DNA of 64,000 bases from Pseudomonas sp. DY-1 (GTDB lineage: Bacteria; Pseudomonadota; Gammaproteobacteria; Pseudomonadales; Pseudomonadaceae), in contig NZ_CP032616.1 in the NCBI RefSeq assembly GCF_003626975.1, positions 2,418,001 through 2,482,000 on the forward strand, read 5' to 3'. The notes below the pieces were generated by a model. It saw only the letters and a program-made list of their open reading frames with translations. It had not been told where the DNA came from and ran no database searches. The stretch's first letter is position 1. The number at the start of each line of letters is the position of its first letter. A program made the position numbers and the translations under genes. Below are positions 17,579 through 27,600 of the stretch, one piece after another.

Positions 17579-18129
17579 GCCGTACCGCCTATTTTCCGCT
17601 GCTTTCCGACTTCAGCGAGCAGGTGCAGGAGGTGAACGCATGTTCGCCTCCGGGGGACTTTCGAGAGTTGGGCTGCTATCGATTGGTGCAAGCCAGCGCA
17701 GCCGTCGACAGCCTGCTCGCGGCGCTCACGCCCGAGAACCGGGCCGATGGAGAGCCCTACCTGCGGTACCTGCAACACCTGCTGCTGGATGCCTACCAGA
17801 TGATCGAGCTGTCGGCGCAGGTTGCCGAGGAGGACCAGGCATTGCTGGAGGCCCTGCAACGGCCCATCAGTCGTCGTATTCCATCGACTGAGCATTGCCG
17901 GGAACTGCCTCTGGTTGGCTGGCGCTGGAAGCATCGGCAGACAGTGTTGGCTGGGATGGCAACAGCCGAAGCCTGTCTTGCGCAGGGCGCGAACGCGACG
18001 CCTTGGGCGGCATTGGCGGAAGGACGCAGCCAGTGGCGCGGCGAGCGGGCCAGGGCGGCATTCGAGTTGGGTTTCATGATGCGGATGTATCAGCGGGTCA
18101 TGGCGTCGAACGCCAACCATCGTGAATGA
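17575..18129 (+). CDS. Hypothetical protein, second gene of the DUF3077-like operon
   Basis: 184 residues beginning with GTG, preceded by AGGGAGG; the four-base GTGA overlap with the upstream gene supports this start and translational coupling. The protein is mostly helical, with no signal peptide, membrane segment or recognised motif. Charge and hydrophobic patterning resemble a soluble all-alpha fold. Function unknown. Confidence 0.75.
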   Translation: MSRTAYFPLLSDFSEQVQEVNACSPPGDFRELGCYRLVQASAAVDSLLAALTPENRADGEPYLRYLQHLLLDAYQMIELSAQVAEEDQALLEALQRPISRRIPSTEHCRELPLVGWRWKHRQTVLAGMATAEACLAQGANATPWAALAEGRSQWRGERARAAFELGFMMRMYQRVMASNANHRE

Positions 18130-18201
18130 AACGCAGCACTTGGACGCCACCAGTTGTGAGGCGGGCGGAAAAGTGAGGGGTTTACCGGATTCGGCTTGCA
18201 C

Positions 18202-18630
18202 CTACAGCCGAGGCCAGGCCTGAAGGGTCCCGGTCAGGTACAGCCCGCCGAGCATCAGGCAAGTCGCCGAACTGACGATCCAGAAACGGGCACCGTTGTA
18301 GCCGGGTCTGAACCGGGCAATGGCCAGGCCTGCCACCCCGCGCAACAGCAGGACGACAGTGATCGCGAACAATACGAAGCGGGGAGCCGGCAGGGCGGGG
18401 AGCATGCCTGCGCCGGCCAGTGCGTACAGCGCCCAGATCACAAGCACGAGGGTGATCGCGCCGGTGATCAGGGTCGGCTGCCACCGGCCCTCGCGCGACA
18501 GGCGGACCATCCTTTCACCGGCCCCCATGGCGTCGTACCAGGCTGAACCGAAAACGATGCAGCCGAAATGCAGGGCGGCGGCGAGCAAGGTGCCCGCAGC
18601 AGCCAACAGCAACCATCCGTTGTCTTCCAT
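18202..18630 (-). CDS. Small integral membrane protein, four predicted membrane segments
   Basis: 142 residues starting at MEDNGWLLL, which has a good GGAGG. Hydrophobic segments lie at about residues 6-28, 52-72, 80-102 and 112-133. Features such as HFGCIVFGSAWYDAMGAGERMV resemble small uncharacterised Pseudomonas inner-membrane proteins. No function can be assigned. It converges with the DUF3077-like operon. Confidence 0.75.
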   Translation of the reverse strand: MEDNGWLLLAAAGTLLAAALHFGCIVFGSAWYDAMGAGERMVRLSREGRWQPTLITGAITLVLVIWALYALAGAGMLPALPAPRFVLFAITVVLLLRGVAGLAIARFRPGYNGARFWIVSSATCLMLGGLYLTGTLQAWPRL

Positions 18631-19301
18631 ATTGAGCCTCCGGAATCGAAGCCTGATGTTGGCGGTGCACCAAGATGGGCGCAATGCGGCGGGAGACCGC
18701 AGAAATGCAAGGCTAGCTGCTTGGGCGTTGGGGATATGCAGCCTACGGGATTAAGCGCTCCTCCTATCCACCATTCGGTGTCGACACGAAGCTCAATTTT
18801 CCGAGCGACGAATTGGCGGGTATCGCGTCGCGCCACCACATCCTGTCGGCGCTGATAAGCGGCAAATCAGCCACCAGATGACTAGTTTGCCATCCATCCA
18901 CATTGGAAATTTCGCCGGTGTCCAGAGGGGTTTCGGGTGCATCGGAAAACACCGGTTTAGAGGCGATCCCTCACTTTTCGTAGGGCTGTTATAACCGTCG
19001 CCCGCGCTGCCGCCGGTCGGGGTTTTGATCGTTTTTTGAACAAAAACCGGATGTTGCGATTATTATGCCCCGGCGATCAGGACACGACTTGCCATCAACA
19101 CCACTGATGGCGCGCCTGACTTCTACATAAATTCGGAACGACTCCACAGTGCATGAGAGTTCATGTACGGGGGATTTTTCGTCCCTGAAAAAGGCCAATG
19201 GTAGGCCCTCGTTCGCGGTTAACGGCGAACACTCGAATCCATAATTCCAATGCCGCTGTTGCATCAGTACAGCCGCTCAAATCGTTAGAAAGAGGTAAAC
19301 C
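18631..19301. other. Gene-free region upstream of the 19302 membrane-protein gene
   Basis: 671 bp with no supported gene. It becomes AT-richer around 19020-19070, where TTGAAC (19036) and TATTAT (19061) are separated by 19 bases, which is too wide for a good sigma-70 promoter. A long 5' untranslated leader or an unannotated small RNA is possible, but nothing in the sequence proves it. Confidence 0.35.
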
Positions 19302-19958
19302 ATGGAGCTTTTTCATCTTGTTGCTTCCCTGTTCCAACAGCCGGCAACCATGGAGCTGACTCGCATGGGCGTGGTCTACGCCCACCTCATCGCTTGCTGC
19401 GTGGCCATCGGCATGGTGCTGACCAGCGATATCGCCATGATCAAGCAACTGTTCCAGGGCCGTGACTCAACTGCTGCCGACAAAGAACATTTGCATGCGC
19501 TGAAGAAGACCGTGCTGCTCGCACTGGCGGCGCTCTGGGTCACCGGTATCGGCATCCTGGCGCTGGATTACTCGCAGAAGGGCGCGATGTACTTCCTCAA
19601 CCCGAAACTGCAGGCCAAGATCCTGGTCGTCGCGCTGCTGACCCTCAACGGCTGGGTACTGCACAGCGTGGTGATGCCTGCGATGGACAAGGCCGGCAGC
19701 CTGCTCAAGCTCGACATCAATGCCCGTAGCCTCGCGCTGTTCTCGGGTGTCGTTTCCGGGGTGTCCTGGTTCTATGGCGCGATGCTGGGTATCGCCCGTC
19801 CGCTGAGCTGGAAATACTCCCTGACCGAAATCATGGTCGCCTACCCGGTACTCATCTGCCTCGGCTTCGTCGCGATGAGCCTGCTGGTGAAGTGGGCCGC
19901 CAACCGGACCGCCACTCGCGCTCCGGCTGGAATGACCCCCGCGCTCGCTACCTGCTGA
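19302..19958 (+). CDS. Integral membrane protein of unknown function
   Basis: 218 residues with hydrophobic segments near 22-42, 68-92, 104-126, 140-162 and 176-200. The protein has a short N-terminal amphipathic stretch and a polar C-terminus. An AGAAAGAGG ribosome-binding site precedes the ATG. It is a single-gene unit ending in a strong terminator. I do not recognise a characterised family. Confidence 0.8.
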   Translation: MELFHLVASLFQQPATMELTRMGVVYAHLIACCVAIGMVLTSDIAMIKQLFQGRDSTAADKEHLHALKKTVLLALAALWVTGIGILALDYSQKGAMYFLNPKLQAKILVVALLTLNGWVLHSVVMPAMDKAGSLLKLDINARSLALFSGVVSGVSWFYGAMLGIARPLSWKYSLTEIMVAYPVLICLGFVAMSLLVKWAANRTATRAPAGMTPALATC

Positions 19959-19989
19959 GCGTGGGCGGGCAAGGACGCCCGACCTTATT

Positions 19990-20036
19990 GAAAAAGCCGC
20001 AGGGGCCAATCAGGCCCCTGCGGCTTTTTTCTTTTC
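19990..20036 (+). terminator. Strong rho-independent terminator
   Basis: A long stem, AAAAGCCGCAGGGGCC with GGCCCCTGCGGCTTTT, loop AATCA, followed by TTCTTTTC. It can act on both strands, serving the membrane protein (plus) and DUF2950 (minus) transcripts. Confidence 0.9.
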
Positions 20037-20095
20037 TTGCCTGAATCCTGGCGACTGAAAATGGCCTCACTTCCAAGCCGATTCGGCCGATGTCT

Positions 20096-20986
20096 TCAAG
20101 GCGTATCGTCGGTCTTGACTTCATCCCAGCTGCTGTCCGGGTCGAAGGTCTTCATGGCTTTGGCAAGTTTTTCGCTCTCGGGGCCCAGGTCCTTCTGAAA
20201 CACCTGGCCTTCGTGACTGATCATGAAGCTCATCACGCCGCTGTCGCCGTACTGGGCCGGCCAGGCGACCAGGGCGAAGCCGCGGCTCATGGCTTTGCCG
20301 AGCATGTAGCCGTAGGCGCCGCCAGGTGCCGAGGGCCCTTGCGCAGTGAGGATGCGGAAGTGATAACCGTGCCAGTCATCTCCTTTGGTCTGGCCGCCGA
20401 ACAGTGGTCCAAGTGGGCTCTCATCGGTGCCGTCTTCGTCGGCCCAGTAAAGGCCGTCGTGCTTGCCGTCGCTGCTGATGAACCGCTGCGCGTACTCGAG
20501 CACACCGTCGCCATTGCGATCGACTTCGGCATAGTCCATCTGCGCGTCGTGGTAAGCCTCCGCAGCCTCTATGGCCGACAGCTCGTTGCGACCGATGCGG
20601 CGCAGGCGGATTTCCTCACCGCCAGCCTTGGCGTCGAACCTCCAGCCTTCCTTGCCCTGGACAATGGGAATGGGCAGGGTCCAGGGATCGTTGCCGACCA
20701 CCAGATGCGCGCGCCCCTTGGTGGCGGTGTCGATACTGTGCTTTTCGCGGTAGTGGCGGAGGAAAGCATCAACATCCTTGCGTTCGATGCCTTTGGTGGG
20801 GATGTATTCCTGCCAGTTGGCGCCCAGCAACGCGGCCAGGCGGTTTGCGTCGGCCTTCTCGGTGCCAAGGGCAGCGACGAAGGATTCGGCCGCTGCGTCC
20901 GGGGTCTTGAAGTACTCGTTGGCGCTGACGCCGAAGGTGCAGGCGACCAGCGACAGCATTGCAAAGATGCGGATTGCACGAATCAT
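20096..20986 (-). CDS. DUF2950 family protein, secreted
   Basis: 296 residues from an ATG with AAAGGAG; the frame is open further upstream but that part overlaps the DUF3300 gene. Residues 1-22 are a signal peptide ending in VSANE. The body matches DUF2950: YFKTPDAAAESFVAAL, WRFDAKAGGEEIRLRRIGRNEL, AYHDAQMDY and a terminal YGDSGVMSFMISHEGQVFQKDLG. Function unknown; DUF2950 genes commonly follow DUF3300 genes, as here with a 13-bp gap, so the two products probably act together in the envelope. Confidence 0.9.
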   Translation of the reverse strand: MIRAIRIFAMLSLVACTFGVSANEYFKTPDAAAESFVAALGTEKADANRLAALLGANWQEYIPTKGIERKDVDAFLRHYREKHSIDTATKGRAHLVVGNDPWTLPIPIVQGKEGWRFDAKAGGEEIRLRRIGRNELSAIEAAEAYHDAQMDYAEVDRNGDGVLEYAQRFISSDGKHDGLYWADEDGTDESPLGPLFGGQTKGDDWHGYHFRILTAQGPSAPGGAYGYMLGKAMSRGFALVAWPAQYGDSGVMSFMISHEGQVFQKDLGPESEKLAKAMKTFDPDSSWDEVKTDDTP

Positions 20987-20999
20987 GTGCTGTCTCCTT

Positions 21000-22508
21000 T
21001 CAGCGCCGACGGCCACCACCGCCACGGGACGGTGCGTGGGCTGGACGTTGTACCTGGCGGCCTGCGGCCGACTGGTGCGGACGCGAAGCGGAAGCCCGGC
21101 TGACCTGCCCCCGGTTTGCCGCTGCGCGCGTCTGCGACGGCTGTCGCGCTCCTGCAAAAGCGTTATTGCGCGGTCCTTGCCGGGCAGAGGCATGTTGCTG
21201 CCGTGCCTGCTGCCGCACTTGCTGGTTGTTCTGCGCACGCGGGCGCTGCTGCTGCCGATTTGCATCGGCGCGCTGACGCTGCTGCACGGCACCTTCTGCG
21301 CGCTGGCGAGCCTGCGGATCGTTGCGTATGTCACGGGTAGCAGCCTGGGCGCGTTCGCGAGCCTGCTGGTTGGTACGGGCCGGAGCCTCGATGCCGCGTT
21401 GCTGAAGGCTCTGGCGGGCTTTCTGGCGTTCGGCGGTGCGGTTGGCGTCATAACCACGCAAGGCCTCGCGCTGCTGACTGCCATTCAGGCGCAGGCCGTT
21501 CTGTTGTCGATTGATGTTGTCGCGATAAGGCACGCCCTGACGGTTGATGGGGTTGTGGACGAACTTGTTCTGGTTACGGTTGATCTGCCGATTGGAGTTG
21601 ATGTTGTTGTAGCGGTTGACGTCGATGTCGACATCGCCGCCCCCCCAGTCACAGTCGCCCCAGAGTGAGTTGACAATGCCGACGCCGACGCCGAAGGCCA
21701 GGCCAGTCGCCAGGCCGGTGGCGATTGGATAGCCGTAACTGGGCGGCGGCGGATAGTAGGGAGGTGGATAGGACGGATAGGACCAGGTGCCATAGACCAC
21801 AGTGGGGTTGTAGCTGGGAACGTAGACCACCTGCGGATTGCTGGGCTCGATGACGATTGTCTGGTTGCTCGAGGCAGGCTGCACCACGGTGGTGGTGGAG
21901 GTGCTCGGCGCTGGCGCCTCCTGGACGGTGACCTTCTGCTGCTCGTTGGACTCCAGGTTGCCGGCAGCCTGGGCCTGGCGACGCAGGCGCTGGACGGAAT
22001 CCATCACGTCGTTGGGTTGGGCGAGGAAGGCATCCCCCACCCGTTGCACCCAGGCAGGGTCCTGGCCGAGGGTGGCAAGCACCTGAGGAAAGGCCACGAG
22101 TGACTGGACGCTAGGGTCCCATGGCTGGTTGGCCACCTGTTTCACGGCGTCATCACCCTTCGCGTCCGGGTGCGCCTTGGACCAGGCGACCGCATCGGCC
22201 ACATTGCCCGGATAGGTGGCAGCCATCAGCACCTGAGCCAGCAACGAATCCGGGTAGAGGGCGATCGGCGCCATCATCTGGTCAAGCTCTTCGGTCTTGA
22301 ACACCGCCTGGGGCGCGGCTGGTTGGGCGGCCGGTGCGGCAGCTTGGGCAGGTGCGGCTTCGGGCGTGGATTCGGGCGCGGCGGAAACACCCGCGCTTGG
22401 GCCATCGCCATCTTCAGCGGCGGAGATGCCGGCGTCCGTGGCGGCGAAGGCTGGGGGGAAAGCCAGCAGGGCCAGCAGAACGGCACTGAAACGGGTGCGG
22501 TTGGGCAT
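21000..22508 (-). CDS. DUF3300 domain-containing protein, secreted
   Basis: 502 residues from the ATG at 22508 with GGGAGAC upstream. A signal peptide (1-22, ...FPPAFAA) is followed by an Ala/Pro-rich linker, the DUF3300 domain at about residues 70-235 (LDQMMAPIALYPDSLLAQVLMAATYP), a Tyr/Pro-rich stretch (YPPPYYPPPPSYGYP), and a long, low-complexity Asn/Arg/Gln-rich tail ending in GGGGRRR. The tail is strongly basic and could bind nucleic acid, polyphosphate or acidic polymer, but this is speculation. Confidence 0.9.
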   Translation of the reverse strand: MPNRTRFSAVLLALLAFPPAFAATDAGISAAEDGDGPSAGVSAAPESTPEAAPAQAAAPAAQPAAPQAVFKTEELDQMMAPIALYPDSLLAQVLMAATYPGNVADAVAWSKAHPDAKGDDAVKQVANQPWDPSVQSLVAFPQVLATLGQDPAWVQRVGDAFLAQPNDVMDSVQRLRRQAQAAGNLESNEQQKVTVQEAPAPSTSTTTVVQPASSNQTIVIEPSNPQVVYVPSYNPTVVYGTWSYPSYPPPYYPPPPSYGYPIATGLATGLAFGVGVGIVNSLWGDCDWGGGDVDIDVNRYNNINSNRQINRNQNKFVHNPINRQGVPYRDNINRQQNGLRLNGSQQREALRGYDANRTAERQKARQSLQQRGIEAPARTNQQARERAQAATRDIRNDPQARQRAEGAVQQRQRADANRQQQRPRAQNNQQVRQQARQQHASARQGPRNNAFAGARQPSQTRAAANRGQVSRASASRPHQSAAGRQVQRPAHAPSRGGGGRRR

Positions 22509-22639
22509 GTTGCGTCTCCCGCAAACGGAGTGGTTGTCCTTGAACCCGGCAAAGGCATGCGCCCTACCGCTGCCGTTTGGGAACGATAGACCAGCCACGG
22601 TCGGCAGGCCGGAGAAGCTGACAGAAATGTAATCACCCG

Positions 22640-22850
22640 CCGTTTTCCGATGTGGCAATACGGCGTGCCGGGTTTCAGTTTCGCCGGCATCGCGCCGGAC
22701 GGCATGCCCCGTGGGGCAAGAGCATGGGCGACGAGCACATCTGGGGGATGGTGGCCTTCCTCCAGCCATTGCCGCAGCTCGATGCCGACAGCTATCGCCA
22801 ATTGGTAGCCAGCAGCGACGGGCGGTGGAAGTGGCTAAAGACGAAGGGCA
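22640..22850 (+). pseudogene. Probable remnant of a cytochrome c C-terminus
   Basis: One frame gives GKSMGDEHIWGMVAFLQPLPQ LDADSYRQLV, which resembles the C-terminal helix of class I cytochromes c (the D-x-x-(I/L)W-x-(V/M)VAFL pattern followed by LP). The preceding part of the match (IAPDGMP) is only in another frame, and no CxxCH exists upstream. It therefore looks like a frameshifted fragment of a lost gene rather than a functional gene. Confidence 0.4.
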
Positions 22851-22894
22851 TGGGCATGCAGAGGGACATACCCATTAGTGGTAGCGGCACCCCG

Positions 22895-22920
22895 GGTTCG
22901 CGAACAAGTTCGCTCCTACG
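22895..22920. repeat. REP-type half element
   Basis: GTTCGCGAACAAGTTCGCTCCTACG is a typical Pseudomonas REP half-element. The rest of the 631-bp gap between DUF3300 and the TolC-like gene holds the remnant described above and a short GCGAC reiteration near 23026-23042. Confidence 0.5.
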
Positions 22921-23139
22921 GGGCAGGACTGCGCCTGCGGTGAGTCCAGAGTCATCCCTCTCCAATTCAGGGGTGAAGAGGCATGCTTGCTTAAGCACCG
23001 CGTCCGTTGCCGATGAACGCCTGAACGCGACGCGACGCGACGCGAACAGGCTGGGGCGCAGGGCGGGTGCCGGGGGTGAGGGAAGTTACCGGCCTGCTTG
23101 GTGCCGACGCTTTTCGCGAATGAACTCGCGCCCACCCTC

Positions 23140-24633
23140 TTACTTCACGCCGATATTCCCGCTCTCCCATCGCGATTCGCCGGTCTCCAGCGCGTTGGCG
23201 ATGGTGGCGAGCTTGTCGTCCGGCAGGGATTCGGGCAGCGGGTCGACGCCTGCGCTGACGAACAGCTGCGCATAGGCGTTGCGCAGTTCGGCATAGGACA
23301 GGTCGCGATTGAGCTGAGCCTGAAGGGTGTTCAGTTCTCCCTGAATCAGGTCCAGCTCGCCGATGCTCTGGGTCTTGTAGCGATTGCGCAGCTGTTCGGC
23401 GATCTGCCCGTCCAGCCTGGCCAGTTCTTCGCTGGTCTGGAACTGTCGCTGGGCCTCGTGGAAGTTGGCGTTGGCCACATAAAGCTGCGCCAGCACCGCC
23501 ATGGACATCGCCTGGCGTCGGGCGGCTGCGACGGACTCGCCTGCCTTGGCAACGTCGATAGCGGCCGGGCCGGAGAGGACGTTGAACAGGTTCCAGGTGA
23601 CCTTCACGCCGTAGTCGGCCCAGCTCTGGTTCACCAGGAAGGAGTTGCTGTCGTAATGGCCGCCAGCGGAGAACTCCAGGCCCGGCAGCAGACGCAACAT
23701 GGCCTTGCGGGTTTCGGCAGCGCTGATGCGCGCCTGGTAGTCCTGCTCGCGCAGTTCCGGGCGGCTGGCCAGGGCTTCTTCTTCCAGGCGGTTCATATCC
23801 ACCTTGAGCTCCGGCACCTGATAGTCGTCAGTGGCGGCCAGAGTGAAGTCGGTGTTCAGCGGCAGGTTGATCAGCGCGGCCAGCTCGGTCTTGGCCAGAG
23901 ACAGCGCGCGGCGCTGCTCTTCCAGCTGTCGGGTGGCTTCGATCAGTGCCCGCTGGTAGCTCATGGCCTGCACCGGGTCGCCGATGCGCTCCGAGCTCAT
24001 GCGTTGGCTGCTGGCGCGAGCCTCATCGACGCGTGCCATCAGGCTGTCGATCTGTTTCAGCAGGCGGTCGGCCGCCACGGCGCGCCAATAGGCCGAACGC
24101 ACGTCCTGGATGATGGTGTGGACCACCTTGCGGCGGCGCTCCTGGACGATCAGGCGCTGGTCGGCCTGCTGCTTGGCGCTGACGTAGCTGACGCCGAAGT
24201 CGAGCACGTTCCACACCATGGTCAGGTCGGCCACGCCACGGTCGCGGTCCTGGGAGGTGGACGGTTCCAATGACTGGGTGTTGGTCAGCACACTCTGGCT
24301 GCTGGAGGCGCTGACGTTGCTGCGCCCAGCGTAGCCGGCTTCCATGGCCATGCGCGGCAGCATGTCGAAGCTGGCCAGATCCACCTGGCGCTTGGCCAGG
24401 GCTTCTTCCATCACCTTGAGGCGTGCCTCCAGGTTGTACTTCACCGCGCGGGCCATGGCCTCGTGCAGGGTCAGGGGTCCGCTGAGGGGTTCCTGGTCCT
24501 TGAACATGGTCGCCAGGTCCTGGCGCGCACGCTGCTCGCTGACGCTACGGTCGATGGGCTGGCTGGTCACGGCACAACCGGTGACCGCCAGCGCCAGCAC
24601 ACTTACGCTGAAAAACTTCGCTGCTTTGCTCAT
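23140..24633 (-). CDS. TolC-family outer-membrane lipoprotein
   Basis: 497 residues from MSKAAKFF, which has an AGGGGG about 11 bases upstream. The signal peptide ends in a lipobox (VTG-C20), so it is a lipoprotein. The body has TolC/outer-membrane efflux repeats: the LHEAMARAVKYNLEARL opening, the long coiled-coil segments with RSAYWRAVAADRLL, a second half starting near PELREQDYQARI, and LIQGELNTLQAQLNRDLSYAELRNAYAQL near the end. It lies 52 bp after the giant gene on the same strand, so it likely forms the outer-membrane channel for the giant protein. Confidence 0.9.
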   Translation of the reverse strand: MSKAAKFFSVSVLALAVTGCAVTSQPIDRSVSEQRARQDLATMFKDQEPLSGPLTLHEAMARAVKYNLEARLKVMEEALAKRQVDLASFDMLPRMAMEAGYAGRSNVSASSSQSVLTNTQSLEPSTSQDRDRGVADLTMVWNVLDFGVSYVSAKQQADQRLIVQERRRKVVHTIIQDVRSAYWRAVAADRLLKQIDSLMARVDEARASSQRMSSERIGDPVQAMSYQRALIEATRQLEEQRRALSLAKTELAALINLPLNTDFTLAATDDYQVPELKVDMNRLEEEALASRPELREQDYQARISAAETRKAMLRLLPGLEFSAGGHYDSNSFLVNQSWADYGVKVTWNLFNVLSGPAAIDVAKAGESVAAARRQAMSMAVLAQLYVANANFHEAQRQFQTSEELARLDGQIAEQLRNRYKTQSIGELDLIQGELNTLQAQLNRDLSYAELRNAYAQLFVSAGVDPLPESLPDDKLATIANALETGESRWESGNIGVK

Positions 24634-24685
24634 CCTTGGGCCGCCCCCTAGACACGGCACTTACAGATTTCTAATTCGTTGTTCT

Positions 24686-27600
24686 TCAAGCCTGCGGGCG
24701 ATCCGTCTGGATCTGTCCCAGTGCCATGGCCAGTTCCCTGACCTGACGCTGCTCGTTGTCCTTGATGTCCTGCAACTGCTGGCCGAGCGTGGGCGCCCCG
24801 AAGATGCCCTGGCCGCTCCCCCCGGAGCCGCCCTTCCATTGCTTGCCATCAAACAGCTTCATTTCTTCGGAATCCTGCGGCACGTCCTTGTCGAAGAAAC
24901 TCGACAGGCTGCTGGTGCCGAACACACCGCCATCGCCCCCGCCGAAGCCGAGGAAGCCCGAGCCGGAGCCATCGCCAAAACCGTCGCTGCTGCCGAAGAC
25001 CTGGGCGATGAAGCTGGGCGCCAGGGCTCCCTGGTTGATGAAGATATTGCCCAGGGTCGGAATGCCACTGCCCAGCGTCGGCTGATCGAACAGCGGCGGC
25101 GGAATGAGCGGCGACGTGAACGGCGGCGGTGGCACGTTGGGCTGCACCGGGTCGAACGGTACCGTCGGTTCCGGCGGCACGATGACCGGCGGGTTGTGAC
25201 GGAACTCCGGATCGCCATCGCTCTGCGGAACGCTGTAGGTCTGCGCCGTCAGCCCGCTGAGCATGGCGTTGCCTGCGGTATCGGTGATCAGCGTGCCGGT
25301 GGTGTTCAGGCCGAGGCTGAGAGTGCCAGCACCTGCGACGTTGCTGACCGTGACCAGGAATGTACGGCTATCCACCTGCACCAGCGATTGCAGGGTGCCG
25401 GTGACATTGCCGGTGGTCACCAGGTTGAAGTCGCCGATGTCGATGCCGCTAACGTTCTCGTCGAAGGTCACGGTGTACTGCACGCTGCCGGGTGTGGGCA
25501 GCGGCGTGACTGTCGCGCTGGCATTCGGCGCCGTGGTATCGACGATCACACCGCTGGTGTTGCCGACGCCATTCAGCGTCAGGTTCATTGCATTGCCGAT
25601 GGCATCGCGCAGGGTCGCACCGTTGGCCACCAGGCCAGTGACGGCAATGCCGTTGGCGTCGTTGTCGCCGGCGCGAACCGTGTACTGGAACACCAGCATG
25701 TTGCTACCCGAGCCCGCCACGTAGTCGGCGAAGACGGTAGTGCCGCCCATGTCGATGGCCAGGCGCGGAACGCCGTTGACGATCACCGCTTCGCTGGCGT
25801 TGACCACGAAAGTCAGGGTGTCACCGGCGTTGTAGGACACGCCGACCGGCACGCTGACGCCGGTGACGGTGGGCACATCGCGGTCGACGCTGTACACAGC
25901 GCCGACCAGGCCGCCGCCGACGGCGTTGCCGGCAACGTCGACGATGCCGGTACCGGAACCGTTGAGGTTGAGCCCCAGGGTACCGGTGCCGCTCACGCCG
26001 CTGACAGTGAGCTGATAGGTGCGGGCGTCGATCTGCACCAGGCCGGTCAGGCTGCCGCCTGCGCTGCCGGTGGTCACCAGGGTGAAGTCGCCGAGGTCCA
26101 CACCGCTGACGTCTTCGCTGAAGGTCACGGTGTAGCGCACGCTGCCGGCATTGGTCGGCGACGGATCGACGCTGACGATGCCGCTCGGGTTGGGTGCAAC
26201 GGTGTCGACGATCACGCCACTGGTGTCGCCAACGCTGTTCAGCGTCAGCGTCATGGCGTTGCCAGCGGCGTCCAGCAGGCTGCCGCCATTGCTGGCCAGA
26301 CCGGTCACGGCGATGCCGTTGGCGTCGTTGTCGCCCGCCTGGATGGTGTACTGGAACACCAGGGTGCTGGTACCGGAACCGGCCACGTAGTTGGCGAAGA
26401 CCGTGGTACCGCCCATGTCGATGGCCAGGCGCGGGACGCCATTGACGATCACCGCTTCGCTGGCGTTGACCACGAAGGTCAGGGTATCGCCGGCGTTGTA
26501 GGACACGCCGACCGGCGCGCTGACACCGGTGACGGTGGGCACATCGCGGTCGACGCTGTACACAGCGCCGACCAGGCCGCCGCTGACGGCGTTGCCGGCA
26601 ACGTCGAAGATGCCGGTACCGGAACCGTTGAGGTTGAGCCCCAGGGTACCGGTGCCGCTCACGCCGCTGACAGTGATCTGATAGGTGCGTGCGTCGATCT
26701 GCACCAGGCCGGTCAGGCTACCGCCTGCGCTGCCGGCGGTCACCAGGGTGAAGTCGCCGAGGTCCACACCGCTGACGTCTTCGCTGAAGGTCACGGTGTA
26801 GCGCACGCTGCCGGCATTGGTCGGCGACGGATCGACACTGACGATGCCGCTCGGGTTGGGTGCGACGGTGTCGACGATCACGCCACTGGTGTCGCCGACG
26901 CCGTTCAGCGTCAGGTTCATCGAGTTGCCGATGGCATCGCGCAGGGTCGCACCGTTGGCCACCAGGCCAGTGACGGCAATGCCGTTGGCGTCGTTGTCGC
27001 CGGCGCGAACCGTGTACTGGAACACCAGCGTGTTGCTACCCGAGCCCGCCACGTAGTCGGCGAAGACGGTAGTGCCGCCCATGTCGATGGCCAGGCGCGG
27101 AACGCCGTTGACGATCACCGCTTCGCTGGCGTTGACCACGAAAGTCAGGGTGTCACCGGCGTTGTAGGACACGCCGACCGGCACGCTGACGCCGGTGACG
27201 GTGGGCACATCGCGGTCGACGCTGTACACAGCGCCAACCAGGCCGCCGCCGACGGCGTTGCCGGCAACGTCGACGATGCCGGTACCGGAACCGTTGAGGT
27301 TGAGCCCCAGGGTACCGGTGCCGCTCACGCCGCTGACAGTGAGCTGATAGGTGCGGGCGTCGATCTGCACCAGGCCGGTCAGGCTGCCGCCTGCGCTGCC
27401 GGTGGTCACCAGGGTGAAGTCGCCGAGGTCCACACCGCTGACGTCTTCGCTGAAGGTCACGGTGTAGCGCACGCTGCCGGCATTGGTCGGCGACGGATCG
27501 ACGCTGACGATGCCGCTCGGGTTGGGTGCAACGGTGTCGACGATCACGCCACTGGTGTCGCCAACGCTGTTCAGCGTCAGCGTCATGGCGTTGCCAGCGG

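Noticed and set aside
22875..23135. Minus-strand frame of 86 codons between DUF3300 and the TolC gene
   Set aside because: It reads through REP sequence (the SSFAKSVGTK and GANLFANPG phrases are typical REP translations) and has no other support.
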